64,000 nucleotides of DNA from Syncephalastrum monosporum B8922 (lineage: Eukaryota > Mucoromycota > Mucoromycetes > Mucorales > Syncephalastraceae), in assembly GCA_000697355.1 (NCBI GenBank), contig JNEN01000720.1, positions 25,121 to 89,120 on the forward strand, read 5' to 3'. Position 1 is the first letter of the stretch. The number at the start of each line of letters is the position of its first letter. Positions 12,841-22,475 of this stretch are shown piece after piece. The position numbers and the translations under genes were made by a program. A model generated the notes under the pieces. That model did not search any database. It saw only the letters and a program-made list of their open reading frames with translations, and was not told the origin of the DNA.

Positions 12841-12849
12841 TTATCTGAT
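12841..12849 (-). promoter_or_regulatory. Iron-type GATA site (ATCAGATAA), distal
   Basis: Second exact ATCWGATAA match on the minus strand, about 645 bases upstream of the ferric reductase ATG and in the same orientation as the proximal site. Confidence 0.45.
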
Positions 12850-15800
12850 CGACGAAGGTGAAAAATTTGCTTTTCCATCGATCATTGAACAATAAAATGA
12901 TACATTATGTACGTTAAGATCTCACGTAGAACTCATAGGAAGAGGCACCTCAGCAGAAAATATGATACACATCTACCCCTGCTCAGATCCTTATGAGTTT
13001 TTGTTTCTGCTAATCATTATAATTAGTCACATAAAGAAGTATTATATACTTTGAGCAATATATTGCCTGAATTTGGAAGGTCACAAGGTTAAGACACTTC
13101 TTTGTTGCTCTCCGTTGCCACACTCTCACTGGGTTTAGAAAACTCGGGTGAAGAGGTGACACACACTGTACAACGTACCTAGCCTCCTGCTGGAACCAGG
13201 AAAAGCGTAATAAACTAGACTTTTACTACTAGATCGACAATTAGCAGTGCGGATATCCCTTTAGATAAGCTTGACTATCAGTGCACGATAAAATGGAGGC
13301 AGGTATACTAGTTTCATGAAAATAAAAGGAAGACTTAGCAAACACACCTCGTCCATACCTGGAACAGGACAGAGCGCTTTTCACCCCGGCAGCATTCCGT
13401 TGTGCCACTTGTCAAACCGGATCCCTCTCTCCGCCCTTCGACTGACGATCTCTAGAAAACCTTGTGACGACACCATGCTGGCTTCTTGGGCAAGACAGTA
13501 TATGACACGTAGAGAAGGGAGTAAGTCATAACACCACGAAGAATCATACGAGACGCCACACAATTTTGCGCGCTTTTCCACCCTGGTATTTTTAATCTGT
13601 ATGATAGCAACGTCCCGAAAAAGAAAGTTTGCATGTCTATCCACCCGCGGATCGCGCCACGTATCCTGTCCAGCACCGCCGCCGGCATATGCTAAATCTC
13701 GGCTTGGCAGTTTGGGATGAACCCGCTTCTAAAACGTCAGAACATGCACATTGTATCATATTCCGATACGTAGAGCAAATCTGTATAATATCTGCTGTTT
13801 GCTTATATGCTTAAAAGAGATTTAGGGTCTGATTACCAGGCCACTCGATCATTAATGTCGACACAAAGGTGGCTAGGCTGAATACGTAAAGATTGATTCC
13901 CTTGCGACTATGAAGTTTCCCAATAATATAATATCTTCATATATCATACCAGTTCCTGATCTAGTATCATGTCCTACAATACCTGAGCTCCAACAGGTCA
14001 GCCGGCAGGTTTTCTTCTTTTTTGACGTTCGGAGCAACCACAAAAAGGAAGTCGGAAGTGAGACGATTAAAAATCGAGCTAACTGCTTATTAAAGTGGTT
14101 GCAAAGGCGCGCATTCTCGGTGATGGATCTTTAATATTTTTTCCTCTTCGAATACGATCGATAAGAGGAGCATCTATATGATGCTTTCTCTTCGAATAAT
14201 AGCATATTACACTCATTCATACATCACCCCAGCTTGCCCCTGGATCACATCCAATGCTAAGTATAATAGATAATAGTTAGTATGGTTCTTTGGATTCTGT
14301 AACAGAAGGTCTGTAGTTATATTACCGTCCCTGTATGCAGTGCATGAGATCTTCCTGGATAACTCTTCAAAAAACGCCAAGTGTCCAGCGAATTCATGGT
14401 CCGGCTGTATACCTGTTCACAGGTTGATCGGCCGAAAATCAGATCGCACTCAAAAGTATGAGAAACTGTATGGCTACACATGTCAGACACCATATGTGTT
14501 TTTATTGTAGAGGTAACATGCACGGACCCATACAATTCAAGTAACTTTTAGAAGACAGACACGCGTCCTTTTTCTTGGCGCTTCGACATGTGCAACAACG
14601 GCACATCTAAATAATTCTTTCTATTACCCAACCTGATAGTATGGAGGTGAAATAAGGATAGACAAAGATGAGCTTATTAGAAGTGCGTATATCAAGTATA
14701 GAGTGGTAAACATCGATAAGTCTCATGAATCTAATGTACACATAGCAAGGAGACAATCCCATTTATAATTATCCGTCGATGCTACAAATTAGATCCAAGC
14801 ATGTGCATTCGATGGTGCACAGGGCCTTTTTGTACCCTGTTTAGTGTAAATATTTCGAAGAATGATAAATAATCGTTATTTGCTAGATATTTCTTCGTGC
14901 TATGACCATCTGCTTTCATCAAAGGATTGAAGCGTTAATTTCTGGAAAAACTTCCATCATCTCTTCAGCCAATGTATACTTTAACAAAAAGATTCACTCT
15001 ACTCAGCTATAAACTATATGGATGACTAACCATGACGGTCGAGTTACTGAGATAAGATATTAGGTATATACTGGGGAGGATGGCCTGTGTGAGAATGTAT
15101 AATGCGGGAAATCCCAGCTTTTCACTCCTGCTAGTCGCGCTGACACCGTATTCAAATGTAACAGATAACTATAGACATTTTGCACCACTGTTTAGCATAT
15201 CCACTCTCCTTGTTTTATAGCTAAATAAGAAGAGTGAAGAATGTCTCATTGAAATAGTGATGGTTCCAAAATACAGTTCTATCTTGGACATAACTTCGGA
15301 AATTTCAGATCCAAAGATGGCTGCTCAATTTGTTCGATACCTGTAAAAGCGATAAACTGTCACTATCTGTCCAGTGGGAGATGTCGTCAATTACTCGATA
15401 GCTAGAATACAAAGGGAAGAGATAGGTCAAACTGGAGACTGCTAATGCCAGAATTCAGGTGTTCGATGGAAACGGGAATGTAACAATAATAAAATTGAGA
15501 ATGGCTTCAGCTTATTAATGGCGAAATATGGCACAAAGAAATAGAATGGAGTCGGATTATCTGCTTTGGCCATTATTCTCGACAACTAGCCTATGAGATT
15601 TCGTACCAGAATCGCTTCTCGTGGATTACACTTCACTCTTTCTACGCACCTAAGCGATCGAGGCCGGGGTACTTGACGCGCGCGTAAGGCGTGCTAGCTC
15701 TCTCTGGGCATGTATATTCTTTCCTCTTATCGTCGACGTAGGTTATCGCGTTGTTTCTATAGACGTTTGGACAATGTTTCCTGGCTCCGTTCACGAAGAA

Positions 15801-15882
15801 AATTAGAATCTCTGATTGAGTGCGTGGTCGACGGGCGTAACTGTAAATAATTACTTGGGGTCATATTCACTATAAAAGCTGG

Positions 15883-16137
15883 TCAACGCGGCAGCAATTC
15901 GTACAACTGCTGAAGGTACCGCATGAAGATGTTTGGGTCGCTGATCTTGTAGCGGAAGCGGCCCAGCCGTTCCTCGGCCTGGATTATGCCTCCGTTTCCT
16001 TTCGCTTTCAGCATTTTTTTTGACAACTTTTTGTAAGCCGCGTCGATTAGTCTCTGTAGCGCCCATTTGCCGCATCTGGTGTGGGTCTTCATCATGAGCG
16101 TTGCTAAGTACCGGTCCCATACTTCGTACTTGTTCTG
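15883..16137 (-). pseudogene. Unrecognised exon-like coding remnant
   Basis: On the minus strand an open frame of 84 codons begins directly after a TAG acceptor-like motif (16139-16138) and ends with TGA at 15885-15883. The peptide runs from QNKYEVWDRYLATLMMKTHT to YLQQLYELLPR. It is basic and helical-looking, with a composition expected of real protein, but no start codon or upstream exon could be joined to it. I do not recognise the family. It may be the last exon of a broken gene or transposon whose other pieces lie at 16.3-17.05 kb. Confidence 0.3.
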
Positions 16138-16336
16138 CTATGGGTGGTACTAAAATATCTTTTTTTTATTTCGATGTACTAGTGCCAGTACATTTTGTTA
16201 TGAATGGTTCCTAACTAATTTAAAGCATTGTTGGTGTCTATATCATCTTCACAATCTTCATCTAAAGAAGTATAAAAAAAATCTCTGTAATATTTTTTAT
16301 GACATATTTCTTGTGTAGTATCTAATTCATCAGATA

Positions 16337-17056
16337 CTATATGATGTAAATATATAAATATCTTTTGTTCTTGTTTAAATATTTGTAGTAGTACGGCGCC
16401 AGGCTAAAGTATGGTCGTTGCTGAACTACTTGATAGGCTTCTGGAATGAAGCAGTCATCAAGCTGTACGCCGGCAGCATTACCACTCAGGTAGCGGCGCA
16501 AGGTTTCGATGTTGCGTCTTGTATCATGAATGGTGTCGCGCATTCTTTGACGGGACGGCTCTGAAAGCCTCTCCAGGTCGATATGGTTCTGATATCTGCT
16601 GGCAGCTTCTTGAATATCCTTGGCCGGACGTCTTCGATATCTACGGCCGAGCTGAGGCAACTCTGGTAGGTCTTCCTACCTAGAGTAGGCCCATAGCGAG
16701 AGTTATAGACATGAGGACCGCTGGACAATGCTAGCTGGTTTTCATTTTGCGTCATCCGGAAGGTATCGCCATGCTTCAGTGACCAACTCTTTGATCATCT
16801 GCTGCAACAAAGTCCGTAGGTGCAACACTGGACGGCTAAGGGGCTGATTCTTCCACTGCTGCAAACTGGCTGCAAGTATAACGCGCCAAGCGCTTAGCCT
16901 GTGGAATGCTTGGGCGTGTGACAGTGTTGTCTTCAAGCAGCGCGTATACAGAATAGTCCTTGAGGTTACGCTCGACACGTTCCGAGAGTGACATTTCGAA
17001 AGGCCACCTCCATTTCCTGGGCTAATTGTTGTCGTGCGTGAGCTTGATACAACCAA
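16337..17056 (-). pseudogene. Frame-broken coding relic of unknown family
   Basis: Several minus-strand segments look like protein but sit in different frames with stops between them. In order they are one with VWLYQAHARQQLAQEMEVAF, one beginning MSLSERVERNLKDY, one with PVLHLRTLLQQMIKELVTEA, one beginning MTQNENQLALSSGPHVYNSR, and one with RYRRRPAKDIQEAASRYQNH continuing to about 16.34 kb. Frame changes without convincing splice sites suggest decay by small insertions and deletions. A transposon or duplicated host gene are both possible; no catalytic motif was found. The next gene upstream, TIM17, is divergent and intact. Confidence 0.35.
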
Positions 17057-17283
17057 ACTGTCTCTTGTTTCCTAATTGGTAAGTTGCTGCTTGTCGGTGT
17101 TACTGCTAGGACTGCTGAGAGTGGACTGCTTCTTGTGCGAGCCTGAACGAAATTCCCCTCTTTCCCTCACAAAAAACAGCTGTCGAAACCACGGCCGTAC
17201 GAGATCTCGAATAAACACCTCGACGAGATCCCTTCCCGACTGTTCACCTCAAACACAACTAGCTACATAAAAACAAGAACAAA

Positions 17284-17897
17284 ATGGGTCACGGTTCCGC
17301 AGATCACTCCAGAGATCCCTGGTCAGTATCCTATTATTATTTTGGCATCCCCGGAAAAAAAAGTTTTATTCTAATATCCTCTGTTGTCGCTTGCAGCCCT
17401 TGGGTCATTCTGAGCGATTTAGGTGGTGCATTCGTCATGGGCGCCGTGGGTGGTGGTATCTGGCACTCGGTGAAGGGTGCAAAGAACTCGCCGAGGGTAA
17501 TAATATAATATATGATGTCTGTCAACTGTCACCGGGACCGATTTACTGATGATTTCTTTCCTATTCTTTCGTAATCTAATAGGGCGAACGTATGGTGGGC
17601 GCGGTATCAGCCATGAAGGCACGAGCACCCGTATTGGGCGGTAACTTCGCCGTGTGGGGTGGTCTTTTCTCGACCTTTGACTGTGGCCTGAAGGGTATCC
17701 GACAGAAGGAAGACCCTTGGAACTCAATTTTGTCGGGTGCCATTACCGGTGGCGTGCTGGCCGCGCGTGGTGGTGCTAAGGCTGCGACTGTATCAGCCGT
17801 CGTCGGTGGTGGTCTCCTGGCCCTCATTGAGGGTATCGGTATTGCTATCTCCAGATGGACTGCTGAACAAAATAGACCCGTCATGCCTCAAGTATAA
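17284..17897 (+). CDS. TIM17: Mitochondrial inner-membrane translocase subunit Tim17
   Basis: Core subunit of the TIM23 presequence translocase in the inner mitochondrial membrane. Exons 17284-17321, 17397-17496 and 17583-17897 join in frame into 150 residues, the normal family length. The N-terminus reads [20 protein letters not shown], matching the family's RDPCPWRI signature. The Gly-rich membrane segments of the Tim17/22/23 fold follow: [19 protein letters not shown], then [20 protein letters not shown] with [16 protein letters not shown], then a last hydrophobic helix ending in [15 protein letters not shown]. The start has the context AAAATGG. Divergent from the broken relic to its left. 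Confidence 0.95.
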
Positions 17898-18350
17898 CTC
17901 TTTTTTCTCTCTCTCTCTTTCTAATCATCATTCCGCACACACGCACGCACGCACTCTCACACACACAAACACATGTACCCCTCTCTTCACTTATTTTGTG
18001 TTTATAAAAGTTGACATACGTAGACTTACTCTGATATATTGCTTGTGAGGAACTCATACCGCTGTTTTGAGAATATGCTGAATGGACCTACTCCTTGGGA
18101 CACGCCTCGATCAACCCTCAAAAGTCAACACGCCCTCTACTGGCTGTGATCATGGTTTTAGGGCCTTGGTGGCAGATGCTGAGACCTGCCATACTTGGGA
18201 TCCTTTTCTCCGGACGTTGGGTTTTGTACACCCACTTGAGCCACATCAATTGTCAATACATAACTCAGATAACAGTCAAGCCTAACGATTTCGACTTCTA
18301 CCTTCATGCATATAGTATATGGCCGTTTTATTTTATCTTATGCTTTTAGG
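17898..18350. other. Convergent 3' regions of TIM17 and the C2-like gene
   Basis: CT-rich and CA/CG-repeat sequence just after the TIM17 stop, then unremarkable sequence. No gene was recognised; short frames here are random. Confidence 0.5.
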
Positions 18351-19054
18351 TCAGTCGTCCTTTTCATCATCACTGCTATCGCTGCTGTCGCTGCTCGAGG
18401 AAGAATCATGATGGTGGCGGTGATGCTTTTCCTCTTCCTCTTCCTCTTCTTTATCCTCATCCTCATCCTTCTCCTTCTCTTCGCTCTCTTCCTCTTCCTC
18501 TTCCTCTTCATCCTCTTCCTTCTTCTCCTTCTCTTCATCTTCGTTCTCTTCGTTCTCTTCTTCTTCTTTTTCTTCGGCTTCTTCGATGGCACGAACTGCC
18601 TCTTCTTCCTCCTCTTTCTTCTCGTCATAATGTTCCTTGATCTCGTGGATAGCCCACGCGCCAAGCCCGATGGCGGCAGCACCTGCTAACGCATAGCCAC
18701 CGTATTTCTACCAAAAATAGAGCAGCAAGGATCCTCTTTAGTAAGGTGTATGCAGCGTCTTGGACTTCTTACCACCCAGCTCGGGACTTTCTTCTTCTCG
18801 CCATCTTCCGTTTCGATTTCCTGCTCCTCTTGAGAGTACGCGCCGCTTTCGGCTGAGACCATGCCACCTTCAGCGCCCTGAGGCGCAAAGGGCGGTGGCT
18901 GGCCCTCACCATAGTGGGTCGGCATAGGCTGATCGGGACCAAGGCTACTGAAGCTACGTTGCTGTTCTGGGTCGCCGTCTTTTTCAGGCGGAGGAGGATA
19001 GCCATAAGGACTGGCGCCGTAGGCTGGAGGCTCATCAGATTGACCCTGTACATA

Positions 19055-19097
<43 letters not shown>

Positions 19098-19732
19098 GTG
19101 TGTGTGTTTAGCCATTGAGTTGGGCGATAAGGTTCTGTTCCAGAGACAAGCTGAATGATACGTACCTGGAATGTCAGGTGGACCAAGGCTTGGCCAAGCG
19201 TCTCACCGCTCTGGCCGACAATGGATACCCATTCTTCAGCGCGACCTTCTTCAAACACGCTCTTGAGGTCGACTTGGCCACCACCCAGGATACCAGGCCG
19301 TCTTGGGTCCTCATTCACAAGCTCGACGTAGAGGGTATCTACCTCCTCATTGGGTATATCACTAGTGTTCCATGTAAACAAAATAAGTCCGAGCTGCGTC
19401 ATGGCCGACTGGAAGTGGAGGAGTCCTCAAAAAGATCGCCGCTTACCAACATAGTTGCTGGTTCCATTGTGGCTCGGGACCTGGGTCCGACCGTGTACGC
19501 TTCTTATCATTCTGCTGAACGAAGCATCCAAGAAAAGTGCTGCACTCTATAGGATACATGTGATAGACATGAGTCTCTCACATTACGCCAATGGTGCAGA
19601 ATACATACCCGTAAGTCCCGCCTCGGAAAGCCCTCGAATGGTAACTATGTATACATTTGTATCTCGTACCTGCATACATCATAACTGATATTCCAGCCTA
19701 CCTGCAGTAACTAACAAGCGACCTTGCGGCAT
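18351..19732 (-). CDS. C2-domain-like protein with an acidic C-terminal tail
   Basis: Proposed exons 19732-19702, 19632-19609, 19546-19447, 19361-19166, 19045-18773 and 18707-18351 give about 326 residues. The first part begins MPQGRLLVTAGLSEAGLT. With PQWNQQL, DTLYVELVNEDP and a C-terminal LGQALVHLTFQ strand it follows the C2 pattern, but the usual acidic calcium ligands (SDPYV) are not visible, so calcium binding is doubtful. A Pro/Tyr/Gly-rich region (GASPYGYPPPPEKDG) follows. Then comes an Ala/Gly-rich hydrophobic stretch (YALAGAAAIGLGAWAIHEIK) and a long Glu/Lys tail ending in His and Ser/Asp runs. The second exon is only 24 bases, and the first three junctions are tentative. Membrane tethering of the hydrophobic stretch is possible. 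No cellular role can be assigned. Confidence 0.68.
19058..19094. repeat. (GA)n microsatellite in an intron
   Basis: About 36 bases of uninterrupted GA repeat followed by TATGTGTGTGTG, inside the intron of the C2-like gene close to its 3' splice site. Read from the minus strand it is a CT tract that would act as an unusually long polypyrimidine tract. If the intron were kept it would stay in frame and add Ser-Leu repeats. Confidence 0.85.
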
Positions 19733-20266
19733 ATTTTGTAGTGTTTATCAAAGGAGGGGAAAGAGAGAAAAGGGAAATCACCCACAGGCCGGGGCTTATA
19801 TATAGGTGCAATATATACTGTAAACACAAATGTTACAGGGACCTTTGCCAAGAGCTCTTCTGTTGCGCAAAAGGGAAAAAGCTACTGCCTCTCATGTAGG
19901 CACCGGGTACATGACATTCTGTGTTTCTTAACCTGTGACATATGTAGGGTCCGTTCATCCTTCCGTTTTACCCATTCTTTACTGTATGTGTATATATACC
20001 GCAGTGTTTGGTTCACCAACCCCACACACCACACCCATCAGGGTATACAACGTAGCCGTCTTCTTGCTTTACGTAAGATATCATTTATTGGAATATTTAA
20101 CAGGGTGACAAGGAAATGGATACGGCTAGGGAGCACGTGCACCCTTAAGCGGGTAACGCGGTCCCACCCACCCAGAAGACAAGAAGCGGCGATGTTGCGG
20201 GTATAAATAACCTTTCTAGAAACTGATCGAGGAACAAGTGGGATGAAGGGGGAATACAAGGTGGGG
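19733..20266. other. Promoter side of the C2-like gene and 3' side of the F-box gene
   Basis: A TATA-like stretch lies near 19796-19815, about 65-85 bases upstream of the proposed C2-like start. No other gene was recognised here. Confidence 0.4.
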
Positions 20267-22078
20267 TTACACCACTCGGACCGAGCTGAGAAAGAGTGCC
20301 TTGACCGAGTGACATTGAATCTCCACATAGCCTTCGTGCTCATCCTCGGATACGTCGTGGGGTTCGGTATTCGTAATGTCGGTTGCTCGACTGAGGTTCA
20401 CCATCTTGTGTTCATAGCGGAAGTTGTCGCTCCGTATCAGCTCCTCGTGGGCGGCGATATGGAACCAGCGCGGCTGGTCTTGCTTTTGACACATGAGCTT
20501 AAAGAAGCGCGGGGGCGGCATGCCGTTTAGGCCGGTATAGTCAATGCGTAAGGTGTCAATGTTCTTCAGGCTCACCAAGGTGCGTTCATAGAGTCCCCAC
20601 CGGTTCAGCCAACCTTCGGGTATGGAGTCGGCGTCGACAAGCGTGACATGGGCAAGGCGTGGGCACCGGGCTGCAACATAGGGCAGAACGTTATCGTAAA
20701 AGTCAACATTTTCGATACGCAGCTCCGTCAATGGGTGGTCGGAAGCGATGTCTGGATCCTCTGGCTCCTCACGGATGGCCTCGAGACGACACCACTCGAT
20801 GGTAAGGGAGCGCAATTGGGAGGCATATTTTAGCAGGGTATCAACGGGAATGCTCTCCAGGCTTGTTTCAAAGGGCGAGCCGTGTAAGAGGGAGAGATGG
20901 AGGTGCGTAAGGTGGTGGAAGTGGGAGAGGATGCGCATGCCGGTCAACTTGCTGCCGCCCGGGCTGCCCAAGAGTGAAAGGGACTGCAGTTGGGATTGCT
21001 GCTTGGGACTCATGTGTTGCAGGTAGTCAAAACCGCCTCGCTTCAGATCGCCCACGGAAAGAGTTTGCAAGGGACGATGAAAGTCGCCGAGCATGTCCAT
21101 GATACGATCATCGACATCGACGTTGATCAGTTGCAGCGAGGTCAGGTCAGGACAGCGCTTGAGGATGTGGAGTAGGGCGGTGTACGACATGGCCATGAAG
21201 CCTTCTTGATCGGCCGGGATTTGGCGTGCTTGATACCATTCGACGTCAAACTTGGCCGAGAGCTCGAGGGTGCGGAGAGAAGGGTATTTGGAGGCAATGT
21301 AGAAGAGGACAGACTCGTAGACAGGCTTCGTCATGAGGCAGGATTCGATGCGAAGCGTGGTGAGACGGCGGACGGGCCGCGGGTCCTCGGCAGTGAGTAG
21401 ACCTGGCGACGGATCCTCGTTGCCACCCCAACCGGTGAGGGACGAGTCGAGGATGGCGAGTGAGACCAGCTGGGGCGAGGACGCATGCCAGTCTTCAAAG
21501 TCGCGCAAGGAGACGGAATCAAAGGAAACGAGTTCGAGGCTGGCAAGGGCGGGGAGCGAACGCAATTGGTCGTAGAGCTGAGACGCGCAGACCTCGTTCA
21601 TGCTGGAACCGACGACGGAGACGTGGGTCAGATCGAGCAGGCACGTCGGCTGCTTGAGGAGATAGCAGGCCGCGCTGTCCGGGATGCCTTCCAGGCGACG
21701 CAAGGTGTGCTTCTGCCACGCGGAGTAGTCTTCTCTGTCCAGGTAGTGGGCTGAGCCGTCCAGCTTGAGGCAGTAGAGGTTGGGGCAATACGCACTCAGC
21801 TGCTGCAGCGTGTACCGGTTGGCACTGACGCCGCCTTCCAAGGAGAGCTCGCGTACATGCAAGCCGAGTTTGATGCGGATGGTGGATGGCTGAGACAGGG
21901 CGCGAAAGAAGAGATCAAACTGGCGAGGCCCGAGGATATCCACCCGGTGGTAGAGAAACGGCACAAGCAGCATGTACCACGAGCGGCAGACGGTTTGGCA
22001 GAGGCATTGGGTTTTAATGGGTAAAAAGAGGGTGAGAATGTCTTGGAGGATTTCTAAGGGTATAGCTTGGAGAACCAT
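20267..22078 (-). CDS. F-box / leucine-rich-repeat protein
   Basis: Single-exon gene of 603 codons, unusual in this intron-rich window. Residues about 4-48 (AIPLEILQDILTLF...CRSWYMLLVPFLYHRVDI) match an F-box, which would bind Skp1 in an SCF ubiquitin ligase. The rest is a series of Leu-rich repeats without a tight consensus, for example LTSLQLINVDV and LTHLHLSLLHG, the usual substrate-binding half of such proteins. Mucoralean and other fungal genomes carry many F-box/LRR genes of this length. The start is the first ATG (22078) before the F-box; the stop is TAA at 20269-20267. The substrate is unknown. It is divergent from SPT7 with 397 bases between. Confidence 0.8.
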   Translation of the reverse strand: MVLQAIPLEILQDILTLFLPIKTQCLCQTVCRSWYMLLVPFLYHRVDILGPRQFDLFFRALSQPSTIRIKLGLHVRELSLEGGVSANRYTLQQLSAYCPNLYCLKLDGSAHYLDREDYSAWQKHTLRRLEGIPDSAACYLLKQPTCLLDLTHVSVVGSSMNEVCASQLYDQLRSLPALASLELVSFDSVSLRDFEDWHASSPQLVSLAILDSSLTGWGGNEDPSPGLLTAEDPRPVRRLTTLRIESCLMTKPVYESVLFYIASKYPSLRTLELSAKFDVEWYQARQIPADQEGFMAMSYTALLHILKRCPDLTSLQLINVDVDDRIMDMLGDFHRPLQTLSVGDLKRGGFDYLQHMSPKQQSQLQSLSLLGSPGGSKLTGMRILSHFHHLTHLHLSLLHGSPFETSLESIPVDTLLKYASQLRSLTIEWCRLEAIREEPEDPDIASDHPLTELRIENVDFYDNVLPYVAARCPRLAHVTLVDADSIPEGWLNRWGLYERTLVSLKNIDTLRIDYTGLNGMPPPRFFKLMCQKQDQPRWFHIAAHEELIRSDNFRYEHKMVNLSRATDITNTEPHDVSEDEHEGYVEIQCHSVKALFLSSVRVV

Positions 22079-22475
22079 ACTCTTATCCCTCCTTTTTTAT
22101 TATTAGTGTTGGAAAGAGAAGAAGAAGAATAATAATCCTGTCAATTGGGCAGCGCGAGCTCGCGCGCGCGTCTCTCTCTTACGCTCTTCCTCTCTGTGTC
22201 TCTCACTCTCTACGCAGTCTGAAGCCCAAATTTATACACCACACACTCCCTCATACACTTTCTAGCTGTTGTCTTCTGTTTTATTATTATATTATTACTT
22301 TCTCTGCATATTTTCTCTTGCTCATTCTCACTCTCTCTCTCTTCTCTTTCTTTCACGCACAGCACGTCTCGTCTTTAGGCCGATCCTCTCTTTAGCGCGG
22401 CGTTCACTCGTGTACATTACTACTGCTCCCACCGATCCTTCCATCCATCCTCCAGTCTACACATATTTTTTGGGC
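22079..22475. other. Divergent promoter region between the F-box gene and SPT7
   Basis: Short CpG-rich block (GAGCTCGCGCGCGCG near 22160) followed by long CT-rich tracts up to the SPT7 start. No gene was recognised. Confidence 0.5.

Larger units (their letters stand above)
12197..15850. other. Gene-poor AT-rich stretch
   Basis: Apart from the promoter elements of the ferric reductase in the first 650 bases, I see no reading frame with family signatures, no tRNA and no clear terminal repeats. The sequence is AT-rich with scattered short frames of random composition. It could hold decayed repeats too old to recognise by eye. Confidence 0.5.

Noticed and set aside
18306..18689. Leu/Phe-rich frame on the plus strand resembling a membrane protein
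   Set aside because: It is the complement of the Glu/Lys-rich tail of the C2-like gene: GAG/GAA codons read backwards give CTC/TTC.
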